Assembly (NCBI GenBank): GCA_965205995.1
Contig: OZ242200.1
Span: 4,154,001-4,218,000 of the forward strand
Direction of reading: 5' to 3'
Source: MPNO01 sp965205995
Lineage (GTDB): Bacteria; Pseudomonadota; Alphaproteobacteria; MPNO01
Length of the DNA: 64,000 nucleotides
Part shown: positions 44,057 through 51,603 of the stretch, piece by piece
Layout: each line of letters opens with the position of its first letter
How positions within the stretch are numbered: the stretch's first letter is position 1
Made by a program: the position numbers and the translations under genes
The notes under the pieces: generated by a model
Told to the model about the DNA's origin: nothing
Seen by the model: the letters and a program-made list of their open reading frames with translations, nothing else
The model's database searches: none

Positions 44057-45280
44057 CTAGTCGAGCTGCAGGAGAGCCGACTTCAGATAGGCGCTCTCCG
44101 GCAGATAGGGGTGGGTCGGGTGGTCGGGCCCGGCGCCGCCGCGATACAGCACGCGGCCGCCGCGCCGGACGTTCCGCAGCCCGCCGCGCAGGGCCTCGGC
44201 GAACTGCCCGGCATCGACATGGTGCGAGCACGAGGCGGCGAACAGCAAGCCGCCCGGGCGCACGCAGCGCGCCGCCAGGCGGATCAGCTTGCGGTAGCCC
44301 TTGAGCCCGCTGGCCAGATCCTTCCTCGATTTGACGAAGGCCGGCGGGTCGCAGACGACGATGTCGAAACCCCGCCCCTCGAGGGCGAATTCCTCCAGCG
44401 CCGCGAAGACGTCGCCGCGCAGGAACGCGCAGGCGCCGGCGACCCCGTTGAGGCCTGCCGCCTCGGCGCCGAGCGCGAGCGCCGGCTCCGACCGGTCGAG
44501 GCAGACCACCGAGCGCGCCCCCGCCGCCGCGGCCTGGAGCCCGAAGCCGCCGAGATAGCTGTACGCGTCGAGCACATCGGCGCCGCGCGCCAGCGCCGCC
44601 ACCCGGGCGCGGTTCTCGCGGTGGTCGTAGAACCAGCCGGTCTTCTGGCCGGCGCCGAGATCGGCGAGGAACCGCACCCCGTTCTCGACGATCTCGACCG
44701 GGCCCTCGATCGGGGCGCCGGCGTGGGAGATTTCGGATGGCAGGCCTTCGAGCGCGCGCGCGGAGGAATCGTTGCGGAAGACGACCGAGCGCAGCCCGAC
44801 CGCCTCCAGAAGCGCCGCCGTCAGCGGCTCGGCGAGGCGGTCCATGCCGGCGGTGTTGAGCTGCGCCGCCGCCGTGTCGCCGTAGCGGTCGACCACCAGC
44901 CCCGGCAGCCCGTCCGCCTCCGACCAGGCGAGCCGGTAGTAGGGCGCCCCGAACAGGCGTTCGCGCAGCGCCAGCGCCCGGGTGAGCCGGGCGGCGAGAA
45001 ACTCCCGGTCGATCGCCGCGTCCGGGTCGTCCGCCAGCAGCCGGGCGCTGACCAGCGGGCGCGGGTTGAACATCGCCGCGCCCAGCGCCCCGCCGGCGCT
45101 GTCCTCCAGGCGGACGATCGAGCCCGGCGCCAGCGCCTTGGCCTCCCGGGTCATCGCGACCTCGTTGGAATAGGCCCAGGGATGGCCCGCGCGCAGCCGG
45201 GTGTGACGGCCTGGCGCCAGCCGGATCGCGGGCCGGGCGGCGATATCGTCGGTCGCGGGTAGCGGGTCGAGCGTTGCCAT
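44057..45280 (-). CDS. Class I SAM-dependent rRNA methyltransferase (RlmI/YccW-like)
   Basis: A 407-residue protein: an N-terminal PUA-like domain (RLAPGRHTRLRAGHPWAYSN, VDRYGDTAAAQLN) followed by a Rossmann methyltransferase domain with GAGQKTGWFYDHRENR, the DAYSYLGGFGLQAAAAGA SAM motif, DIVVCDPPAFVKSRKDL (catalytic DPPAF motif) and SCSHHVDAGQF. This layout is that of RlmI, which methylates cytosine in 23S rRNA (m5C1962 in E. coli). It starts at 45280 and diverges from panB across a 192-base region containing a palindrome. The specific target base is inferred. Confidence 0.87.
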   Translation of the reverse strand: MATLDPLPATDDIAARPAIRLAPGRHTRLRAGHPWAYSNEVAMTREAKALAPGSIVRLEDSAGGALGAAMFNPRPLVSARLLADDPDAAIDREFLAARLTRALALRERLFGAPYYRLAWSEADGLPGLVVDRYGDTAAAQLNTAGMDRLAEPLTAALLEAVGLRSVVFRNDSSARALEGLPSEISHAGAPIEGPVEIVENGVRFLADLGAGQKTGWFYDHRENRARVAALARGADVLDAYSYLGGFGLQAAAAGARSVVCLDRSEPALALGAEAAGLNGVAGACAFLRGDVFAALEEFALEGRGFDIVVCDPPAFVKSRKDLASGLKGYRKLIRLAARCVRPGGLLFAASCSHHVDAGQFAEALRGGLRNVRRGGRVLYRGGAGPDHPTHPYLPESAYLKSALLQLD

Positions 45281-45382
45281 GGCGCGGACAATAAAGCATT
45301 TGCCCCACTGTCGCCGAGCGCCCGGCAGGGTAAAACCGCGCCCCACGGTTGCCCCGGAAGCGGGCCCGGATCGTCGACAGCG

Positions 45383-45399
45383 TTTCGCGCGGCGCGAAA
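45383..45399. promoter_or_regulatory. 17-bp palindrome between the methyltransferase and panB
   Basis: TTTCGCGC, a central G, then GCGCGAAA: perfect 8-base arms in the divergent region between the RlmI-like gene and panB, 74 bases before the panB ATG. It looks like a dimer-binding operator; no known regulator motif was matched. Confidence 0.4.
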
Positions 45400-45472
45400 A
45401 AGGTCTAGAACGGGACCGTCGCGGATCGCCGGACCCGGACATTGAACGCGGCGGCGCAGACGAGAGGATGAC

Positions 45473-46309
45473 ATGAGCGTGGCGAGCAAAGGGCGGCGCG
45501 TGACCGTGCCCGAGCTCCGCGGCCGCAAGGGCGCCGAGCCCATCGTCGCGCTGACCGCCTATACGGCGCCGCAGGCGAAGATCCTCGACCCCCATGTCGA
45601 TATTCTGCTGGTCGGCGATTCGCTCGGCATGGTGATCTACGGGCTCGAATCCACCCTCGGCGTGACGCTCGAAATGATGATCGCCCACGGCGCGGCGGTC
45701 CGCCGCGGTTCCGAACGCGCCTGCGTCATCGTCGACATGCCGTTCGCCAGCTACCAGGAATCGCCGGCCCAGGCCTATCGCAACGCAGCCCGGGTGATGA
45801 CCGGGACCGGCTGCGCCGGGGTCAAGCTCGAAGGCGGGGTCACGATGGCGCCGACCGTCGAATTCCTGGTCGAGCGCTCGATCCCGGTGATGGGCCATGT
45901 CGGGCTGATGCCGCAATCGGTCCACGCCTATGGCGGGTTCCGGGTGCAGGGGCGCGGCGCGGAGGACGGGCGCGCCATCGTCGAGGACGCGCGCGCGATC
46001 GCCGACGCCGGCGCCTTCTCGATGGTCGTCGAGGGCGTGATCGAGCCGGTCGGACGGGAAATCACCGGCCTCGTCCCGGTGCCGACGATCGGCATCGGAG
46101 CCTCACCGAGCTGCGACGGGCAGGTGCTGGTGACCGAGGACATGTGCGGGCTGTTCGCCGAGTTCACGCCGCGCTTCGTCCGCCGCTACGCCGCGCTCGG
46201 CGACGCGCTCGGCGAGGCCGCGGCGGCTTACGCGCGCGATGTGCGCGCACGCCGCTTCCCCGGGCCCGAGCATTGTTTCGGCGTGCCCAAGCGCGCCGAA
46301 CTCGCCTGA
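45473..46309 (+). CDS. panB: 3-methyl-2-oxobutanoate hydroxymethyltransferase
   Basis: A 278-residue TIM-barrel enzyme making ketopantoate, the first step of the pantothenate branch to coenzyme A. The features are VALTAYTAPQAKILD, LLVGDSLGMVIYG, the DMPFASYQESPAQAYRN segment, GCAGVKLEGG and PVMGHVGLMPQSVHAYGGF, and the catalytic Glu region in MVVEGVIEPVG. The ATG is preceded by GAGAGGATGAC. panC follows 38 bases later, so both form an operon. Confidence 0.96.
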   Translation: MSVASKGRRVTVPELRGRKGAEPIVALTAYTAPQAKILDPHVDILLVGDSLGMVIYGLESTLGVTLEMMIAHGAAVRRGSERACVIVDMPFASYQESPAQAYRNAARVMTGTGCAGVKLEGGVTMAPTVEFLVERSIPVMGHVGLMPQSVHAYGGFRVQGRGAEDGRAIVEDARAIADAGAFSMVVEGVIEPVGREITGLVPVPTIGIGASPSCDGQVLVTEDMCGLFAEFTPRFVRRYAALGDALGEAAAAYARDVRARRFPGPEHCFGVPKRAELA

Positions 46310-46347
46310 GCCGGAATCGGCCCGACAGCGGCCCCGACAGCGGCAAG

Positions 46348-47214
46348 GTGTCCCGGGATTTCGAGATCCTGCGCTCCATTGGGGCGATGCGCCGCCGCGT
46401 CGGCGCCTGGCGCGCGGACGGTCTTTCGGTCGGGCTGGTGCCGACGATGGGCGGCATCCATGACGGCCATCTGGCGCTGGTCCGGGAAGCCGCCGCCGGG
46501 TCGGACCGGGTGGTCGCGAGCCTGTTCGTCAACCCGAAGCAGTTCTCGCCCGAGGAGGATTTTTCGGCCTATCCGCGCGACGAGGCCAGGGACGCAGAGC
46601 TGATCGCCGGCGCCGGCGGCGATGCCCTGTTCGCCCCCCCCGGGGATCATGTCTATCCCGACGGCTTCGCCACCGCGGTCTCGGTGCACGGCCTGACCGA
46701 GGGGCTGTGCGGCGCCTTCCGGCCGGGGCATTTCGAGGGCGTGGCGACGGTGGTGGCCAAGCTGTTCAACATGGTCCGGCCCGACGCCGCCTGGTTCGGC
46801 GAGAAGGATTTCCAGCAGCTCCAGGTGATCCGCCGGCTCGCCCGCGACCTCGATCTCGGGGTCGAAATCCATGGCGTCGAGACGGTGCGCGAGGCGGACG
46901 GTCTCGCGCTGTCGTCGCGCAACGTCTATCTGAGCGCCACCGAGCGCGCGGCCGCGCCGGTGCTGCACCATGCGCTGCTGGCGCTGGCCGGCAAGGCGGC
47001 GGCGGGCGCGGACGTCGCCCAGGCGATCCGGGAGGCCGAACGGACGATCGCCGCTTCCGGGTTCGGGCCGATCGACTATGTCGCGGTGGTCGACCGGGAA
47101 ACGCTCCGCCCGGTGGAGGCGCCGATAACCGGCGAGGCGCGTGCCCTCGCCGCCGCGTGGCTCGGCAAGGCGCGGCTGATCGACAACGTGGCGGTGGTGC
47201 CGCAACCGGGCTGA
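46348..47214 (+). CDS. panC: Pantothenate synthetase
   Basis: A 288-residue ATP-dependent ligase joining pantoate and beta-alanine. The motifs are GLVPTMGGIHDGHLALVREA (HIGH-type), FVNPKQFSPEEDFSAYPRD, VVAKLFNMVRPDAAWFGEKD with the FGEKD motif, and SSRNVYLSATER. The start is a GTG at 46348 with only a weak upstream purine stretch. A small tandem repeat (CCCGACAGCGG twice) lies in the spacer behind panB. It is in operon with panB and is followed by an unrelated pair of small genes. Confidence 0.94.
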   Translation: MSRDFEILRSIGAMRRRVGAWRADGLSVGLVPTMGGIHDGHLALVREAAAGSDRVVASLFVNPKQFSPEEDFSAYPRDEARDAELIAGAGGDALFAPPGDHVYPDGFATAVSVHGLTEGLCGAFRPGHFEGVATVVAKLFNMVRPDAAWFGEKDFQQLQVIRRLARDLDLGVEIHGVETVREADGLALSSRNVYLSATERAAAPVLHHALLALAGKAAAGADVAQAIREAERTIAASGFGPIDYVAVVDRETLRPVEAPITGEARALAAAWLGKARLIDNVAVVPQPG

Positions 47215-47267
47215 CCGCCGGCCGTTTCTCCTTCGTCCTCCCTTCCGTTCCGGTTATCCTCGGCGCC

Positions 47268-47540
47268 ATGGAGATCACGGTCGCCGAAATCGAATCCGCG
47301 CTGGACGAGCTCGGGAACCTTCCCACCCCGGTCAGCGGCTGGCTCGTCGAGACCGGGCTCGACTCCGCCGACGAGCCCGCGGTGTGGGTCTGGGCGCTGC
47401 TCGCGGACGACGAGGTCGACTTCGACACCAGGTCCCGGCTGCGCGACATGATTCGCAAAAAGGTTCGCGGAAAGACTGGCCCCTCGGTCTGGGTCTTTGT
47501 CCGCTTCCGCGGCGCTTCCGAGACGGTGCCGGCCGAGTGA
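47268..47540 (+). CDS. Small conserved-looking protein paired with a HEPN gene
   Basis: A 90-residue acidic protein, MEITVAEIESALDELGNLP at the start, then VWVWALLADDEVDFDTRSRL and VWVFVRFRGASETVP. The VWVWALL and VWVFVRF strands with a short helical segment between suggest a small alpha/beta domain. It overlaps the HEPN-protein gene by four bases (GTGA at 47537-47540) and starts 53 bases after panC. Its place next to a HEPN gene suggests an antitoxin-like or partner role, but no family assignment was possible; this is inference from context. Confidence 0.6.
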   Translation: MEITVAEIESALDELGNLPTPVSGWLVETGLDSADEPAVWVWALLADDEVDFDTRSRLRDMIRKKVRGKTGPSVWVFVRFRGASETVPAE

Positions 47541-48046
47541 GCCTGCATGCCGACCTGCTGGTCCAGGCCCGGCAGCTCGCACTCAAGGAACCCAAGCGGC
47601 CGCGCCAGGCGAGCCTGCGCCGGGCGGTGTCGGCCTCTTACTACGCCCTTTTTCACATGCTGGTCGATGAAGCGACCAGGCTCATGATTGCCGGCCGCGA
47701 CCGGTCCGCCCTCCGGGACTGCCTGGCCCGCGCCCTCGGCCACGACACCATGCGACGGGTCGCTCAGCAATTCGCGACCCAGGGCGTGTCGCCAAGACTC
47801 CGTTCCGGGTTGAACGGCCAGCCCTTGCAACCCGGGCTCGTCGCGGTCGCCGAAGCATTCGTGGAACTCCGGCAGGCCCGCGACGAAGCCGACTACAACC
47901 GGGCGCGGCGTTTCACCCGCAGCGAAGCCCTCGACCAGGTCGACCTGGCCGAGCGGGCCTTCGCCGACTGGCGCGGCATCCGCAGGACCCCGCAGTCCGA
48001 CACCTTCCTCACCGGCCTCCTCGCCTTCGGGAACATGCGCGGCTGA
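47537..48046 (+). CDS. HEPN-domain-like protein
   Basis: 169 residues, starting with a GTG that overlaps the stop of the previous gene. LRRAVSASYYALFHMLVDEA is typical of HEPN (higher eukaryote and prokaryote nucleotide-binding) helical domains. ADYNRARRFTRSEALDQVDLA forms the second HEPN-like helix pair. No complete R-x4-6-H RNase motif could be recognised with certainty. HEPN proteins in such overlapping pairs are often toxins whose partner is the small protein. The C-terminal LTGLLAFGNMRG is unremarkable. A regulatory or toxin-antitoxin role is a plausible reading, not shown. Confidence 0.65.
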   Translation: MSLHADLLVQARQLALKEPKRPRQASLRRAVSASYYALFHMLVDEATRLMIAGRDRSALRDCLARALGHDTMRRVAQQFATQGVSPRLRSGLNGQPLQPGLVAVAEAFVELRQARDEADYNRARRFTRSEALDQVDLAERAFADWRGIRRTPQSDTFLTGLLAFGNMRG

Positions 48047-48728
48047 CAGACCGCCGGACGCCGCGCGGTGCGCCAGGGCGTGCCCGCCCGGCGTCGTTTC
48101 CCGTCGATCGCGAATACTCGTTTAACGAGAAACAACCTCTTGATTACACGCTTTGTTTGATCTTCTCATAATCGTGTGTAATACTTCCATTACAACTTAT
48201 GAGGGCGTCGCGGGCGCCGTCCAGCCGGGTCGGCGCGGGCTGCCTGAGCTTTGCCGATCTCGGGCTGGTGGTTCCCCGAGAGCCGGGCCGGGCTGCACCG
48301 GTTCCGGGGACAGATCGAGCGCAAGCTTCGGGCCCGCGCCGGCGCCGCCCAAAACGGTCGAACCCGGGTTTCCCAGAAGTGCTGAAGGTATCGGGACCCC
48401 GGGTGTGAGAGATTGCGGTTTTGCTGCGGATCGACCGTTCCCCCGGAGCATTCCACGAATCCTCGCAGTGCCCGACCGAACTCTTGGCAACGCTCGGCGA
48501 TTGGCCGGCGTCCCTCGATACGGCGCTTCGCGCCTACTCGGGATGAGAAAAGACCCTCACCCTTAGTAGCCCCCGAAGGGGGCGTATCGAAGGGCGGGTT
48601 CGCACGCTCCCTGGCCGACCCTCAGCAATCCGCCGCCTGGCTCGACCGGGCGCGGCCGATCGGTAACGCGCCGGCTGTCCGCGCACCCCGGCATGTGGAA
48701 GAATGGCGGTTCGCAGCGGGAGAGACAG
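48047..48728. other. 682-bp stretch without a gene, AT-rich start and repeat element
   Basis: The left part (about 48110-48200) is AT-rich and contains TTTGAT and TAATAC 17 bases apart (48156-48184), a candidate promoter reading rightward with no good ORF behind it. Imperfect arms ATTACACG and CGTGTGTAAT flank this. The right part holds the bipartite inverted repeat described at 48512-48594. Arginine/proline-rich open frames in between look accidental. Confidence 0.5.
48512..48594. repeat. Bipartite inverted repeat, copy 1
   Basis: Starts CCCTCGATACG and ends CGTATCGAAGGG, so the termini are near-complementary. Each half carries its own hairpin: GGCGCTTCGCGCC on the left and GCCCCCGAAGGGGGC on the right. 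The left half also has CTACTCGGGATGAG, a tract common to intergenic repeats of this type. A diverged copy lies at 58881-58974. Confidence 0.6.
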
Positions 48729-49403
48729 ATGTTCTACGAGCCCGGCAAGACCGATCACGGCCTGCCCTTCAACCCCTACAAGTCGATCGTCGTGCCGCGG
48801 CCGATCGGCTGGATCACGACGCTGGATCCCGACGGCGTCGCCAATCTCGCGCCTTACAGCCAGTTCAACAATCTGGGCTACGACCCGCCTTATGTGATGT
48901 TCTCCGCCAGCCCCAAACCCGGCGGCGATCCCAAGGACAGCGCGCGGAACGCGATGCAGACCGGCGAGTTCGTCTGCAACATGGCGACCTGGGCGCTGCG
49001 CGAGGCGGTCAACACGACGTCCCAATACGTCGATGCGGGGGTGAACGAGATGGAACTCGCCGGGCTCGAGCAGGCGCCGTCGAGGCTCGTCAAGCCGCCC
49101 CGGGTCGCGGCTTCGCCGGTCCATCTGGAATGTCTCTACCACGCGACGATGGTGTTGCCCGGGCGCACCATCGAGAACACCTCCTACGTGGTGGTCGGGC
49201 GTGTGATCGGGGTCCATATCGCCGACGACGCGCTCACCGCCGATGGCAGGCTCGACGTCGCCCGGCTGCGCCCGCTCGCGCGGCTCGGCTATCACGACTA
49301 CACCGCGGTCGACAGCGTCTTCACGATGGCGCCCGGCGGGCCCAACGCGGAACAGCTGCGCCGCGGCATGGCCGGCGAGCCCAAGGCGGACGCGGCGGAA
49401 TAG
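48729..49403 (+). CDS. Flavin reductase family protein (FMN-binding split barrel)
   Basis: A 224-residue protein of the flavin reductase-like domain family. It has PYKSIVVPRPIGWITTLD, the VANLAPYSQFNNLGYDPPYV segment, the VMFSASPKPGGDPKDSARNA motif, the CNMATWALREAVNTTS and VHLECLYHATMVLPG strands, and GYHDYTAVDSVFTM at the end. Family members bind FMN and often supply reduced flavin to monooxygenases. The ATG at 48729 has GGGAGAGACAG before it; the frame extends 12 codons upstream without homology. A tRNA gene follows 64 bases later. Confidence 0.9.
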   Translation: MFYEPGKTDHGLPFNPYKSIVVPRPIGWITTLDPDGVANLAPYSQFNNLGYDPPYVMFSASPKPGGDPKDSARNAMQTGEFVCNMATWALREAVNTTSQYVDAGVNEMELAGLEQAPSRLVKPPRVAASPVHLECLYHATMVLPGRTIENTSYVVVGRVIGVHIADDALTADGRLDVARLRPLARLGYHDYTAVDSVFTMAPGGPNAEQLRRGMAGEPKADAAE

Positions 49404-49427
49404 CGGCGGCGCTCCCCCCGTAAGGCG

Positions 49428-49456
49428 TTGCCACACCCCCCGCCAGACTGTATATC
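49428..49456 (+). promoter_or_regulatory. Promoter of the tRNA-Arg gene
   Basis: TTGCCA (49428-49433), exactly 17 bases, then TATATC (49451-49456), ending 11 bases before the mature tRNA at 49468. The spacing is ideal for a sigma-70 promoter. Confidence 0.65.
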
Positions 49457-49467
49457 GGCGGCTTCGC

Positions 49468-49544
49468 GCGCCCGTAGCTCAACTGGATAGAGCACCTGAC
49501 TACGGATCAGGAGGTTGGGAGTTCGAATCTTCCCGGGCGCGCCA
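49468..49544 (+). tRNA. tRNA-Arg (anticodon ACG)
   Basis: A 77-base cloverleaf. The acceptor stem GCGCCCG pairs with CGGGCGC, the discriminator base is G and CCA is encoded at 49542-49544. The D-arm contains AGCTCAACTGGATAGAGC, and the anticodon stem-loop CCTGA-CTACGGA-TCAGG gives anticodon ACG, which is read as ICG after A34 deamination. The T-arm has GTTCGAATC. It stands between the flavin reductase and the enolase-superfamily gene and is an intact potential integration site. Confidence 0.95.
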
Positions 49545-49636
49545 GTCTCCATGCAATCCGGGAGCCCGCCGGCCGGCTTGCGGCGCCCCGCCTCCGGCCG
49601 CACGATGGCGCGAGCCAATCGGACCGGAGTGCCGGG

Positions 49637-50782
49637 ATGCGCATCGTCGCCATCCGCGAAAAGACGGTCGCGCTGTCTTCCACCCTGCGCAACGCCAGTA
49701 TCGGCTTCGGCGGGATGACGGCGAGCGCGCTCGTCATGGTTTCCGACGCGGTCCGCGACGGCAAGCCCGTGATCGGGCTGGCATTCGATTCGGTCGGACG
49801 TTACGGCCATGGCGGGTTGCTGCGCGAGCGCTTCATCCCGCGCGTGCTCGCGGCCGACCCGGAGGACTATGCCGGCGAGCGCGGTGTCGATCCGTTCCGC
49901 ATCTGGGAGATCGCCATGCGGGACGAGAAGCCCGGCGGGCATGGCGAACGATCGGGCGCGGTCGGGCTGATCGACGCCGCCGCCTGGGACCTCGCCGCCA
50001 AGCTCGAGGACAAGCCGCTCTGGCTGGTGCTGGCCGAACGGTTCGGCGACAGCGCCGGGCAGGACCGCGTCCCGGTCTATGCGAGCGTCGGCCATTACCA
50101 TGCCGAAGACGACCTCCGGCTTCTCGCCGAGGAGGTCCGGCGCTGCCTCGGGCTCGGATTCCGGACGATCAAGATCAAGGCCGGCGGCGCGCCCGTCGCG
50201 GCGGATTTGCGGCGGATCGACGCGGCGCTCGACGCGATCGGCGGGGCGGGCGCACTCGCGGTCGATTGCAACGGCGCGATGCCCCTGCCGGACGCGGAGC
50301 GCTTCGTCGCGGCGGTGGCCGACCGCGGCCTGGCATGGGTCGAGGAGCCGGTCGATCCGCTGGATTTCGAGGCGCACCGGGCCCTCGCCGAGGTCTCGCC
50401 GCTGCCGCTCGCCACCGGCGAAAACCTGTTCTCGGCGGCGGACACGCTCAACCTGGTCCGCTATGGCGGGCTCCGCCCGGATCGCGACCTGCTGCAGATG
50501 GACGTGTCGCTGAGCTATGGGATCGTCGAATATCTGCGCATCCTCGATGTCGTCCGTGCGCATGGCTGGACGCGGCGCCAATGCGTGCCGCATGCTGGAC
50601 ATCTGCTCGCCTTCAACGTCGTCGCGGGGCTCGGGCTGGGCGGGCATGAGGCCGGCCCGCTGAGCGGCATCCCGCCCGGGCTCGAAGTCGCGGACGGCCA
50701 TGCCTCGCCCGGCGACGCGCCGGGCGTCGGCTTCGAGCGCGACGCGCGCTTCGCCGCCCTGTTCGCCGATCTCGTGGCGTGA
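49637..50782 (+). CDS. Enolase-superfamily dehydratase, D(-)-tartrate dehydratase-like
   Basis: A 381-residue protein of the mandelate racemase/muconate lactonizing family. The pattern ALSSTLRNASIGFGGMTASA, RDEKPGGHGERSGAVGLIDA and LRYGGLRPDRD-type C-terminus resembles D-tartrate dehydratase. The barrel shows the lysine region FRTIKIKAGG, metal ligands in AVDCNGAM (Asp), VEEPVDPLD (Glu) and LATGENLFS (Glu), and CVPHAGHLLAFN with the catalytic His. It would dehydrate a sugar acid or tartrate to a keto acid, but the acid is not proven by sequence. It starts after the tRNA gene and is followed by a convergent VOC gene. Confidence 0.88.
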   Translation: MRIVAIREKTVALSSTLRNASIGFGGMTASALVMVSDAVRDGKPVIGLAFDSVGRYGHGGLLRERFIPRVLAADPEDYAGERGVDPFRIWEIAMRDEKPGGHGERSGAVGLIDAAAWDLAAKLEDKPLWLVLAERFGDSAGQDRVPVYASVGHYHAEDDLRLLAEEVRRCLGLGFRTIKIKAGGAPVAADLRRIDAALDAIGGAGALAVDCNGAMPLPDAERFVAAVADRGLAWVEEPVDPLDFEAHRALAEVSPLPLATGENLFSAADTLNLVRYGGLRPDRDLLQMDVSLSYGIVEYLRILDVVRAHGWTRRQCVPHAGHLLAFNVVAGLGLGGHEAGPLSGIPPGLEVADGHASPGDAPGVGFERDARFAALFADLVA

Positions 50783-50801
50783 GCGCGGCGGCAAATCCGG
50801 G

Positions 50802-51347
50802 CTAGGTTTTGCCCGGGCTCGCGACCGGATTGTCGTCGCCCGGCAGCCGCCATTCGGTGTAGGCGAGGGCGTCGATATCGAGCGTGGCTCCGTGGCCCCG
50901 CGCCGGGCCGCGCGGCAGCCCGGACGCGCCCGCGAAGCCGCCGTCGCAAAACAGCTCGATCACATTGCCCGACGGGTCGCGGAAGAACATCAGCGTTTCG
51001 ATACCCTTGCGGGTCCAGTAGCCGGAGGTCGGGATGCCGCAGGCGGCGAGCCAGCTGTCCATCCGCTTGAGCGCATCCGCATCGGCATTGAAGGCGATAT
51101 GCGGATACTCAGCCTGCGGTGTCATGAACGAACATCCGGCCGAGCCGATACCGACCCGCATGCCGGCGATCCTGAACAGCGCGAAGGCCTGCTCGGTGAC
51201 CAGGATCTCGCCGCCCAGGACATCGCGGTAGAAACGGATGGCTTCCTCCAAATCCCGGCACGGCATGCTGACATGGTCGAGATGGTTGAACCGGGGCGGC
51301 CCAGCCACCCCCGGCGCGGGCGGCGACACTGTCGCGGCCTGATCCAT
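50802..51347 (-). CDS. VOC-family protein (ring-cleavage-dioxygenase-like fold)
   Basis: A 181-residue vicinal oxygen chelate protein: FNHLDHVSMPCRDLEEAIRF, YRDVLGGEI, the strand ALFRIAGMRVGIGSAG, PHIAFNADADALKRMDSWL and FRDPSGNVIELFCDGGF. The His in HLDHVS and the Glu in VIELF are in metal-ligand positions. The N-terminal about 15 residues are proline/alanine-rich. The ATG at 51347 follows GGAGGAGAT. It diverges from a LysR-type regulator, so it is probably a target of that regulator. The substrate is unknown. Confidence 0.85.
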   Translation of the reverse strand: MDQAATVSPPAPGVAGPPRFNHLDHVSMPCRDLEEAIRFYRDVLGGEILVTEQAFALFRIAGMRVGIGSAGCSFMTPQAEYPHIAFNADADALKRMDSWLAACGIPTSGYWTRKGIETLMFFRDPSGNVIELFCDGGFAGASGLPRGPARGHGATLDIDALAYTEWRLPGDDNPVASPGKT

Positions 51348-51500
51348 GGCGATCTCCTCCAAATTACCCCGACGCGCTCGTATCGCCTCGATGATAGCGA
51401 AATCGGGACGTCCCCGGCACGGTGAATTGCAATTGCGCCGTCGGCACCGCCGCGCCCGATTTCCCCTGCGGGAAGGGCGCGGCACTTTCTCAACTCTATA

Positions 51501-51530
51501 ACCAAATAACATATCTTTCTACTATTTGGT
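51501..51530. promoter_or_regulatory. Inverted-repeat operator candidate in the VOC/LysR divergent region
   Basis: ACCAAATA (51501-51508) and its exact complement TATTTGGT (51523-51530), 14-base spacer. It lies in the AT-rich centre between the two divergent genes and is a likely regulator-binding site. Confidence 0.5.
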
Positions 51531-51563
51531 AATATGGTGCCGGTAACCGTCCATTATTGCATG

Positions 51564-51596
51564 ATCGTTGTAACGATATGGTTATCCATGTATTAA
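51564..51596 (+). promoter_or_regulatory. Promoter of the LysR gene with an overlapping palindrome
   Basis: TTGTAA (51568-51573), 17-base spacer, TATTAA (51591-51596). The inverted repeat ATCGTT-GT-AACGAT (51564-51577) covers the -35 box, which fits negative autoregulation. The ATG at 51604 would lie at or just after the transcription start, so the mRNA may be leaderless. Confidence 0.5.
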
Positions 51597-51603
51597 CCCT
51601 TCC

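Noticed and set aside
48190..48456. Small open frames in the 48.0-48.7 kb gap
   Set aside because: Proline/arginine-rich, no ribosome-binding site, on both strands; likely chance in GC-rich repeat DNA.
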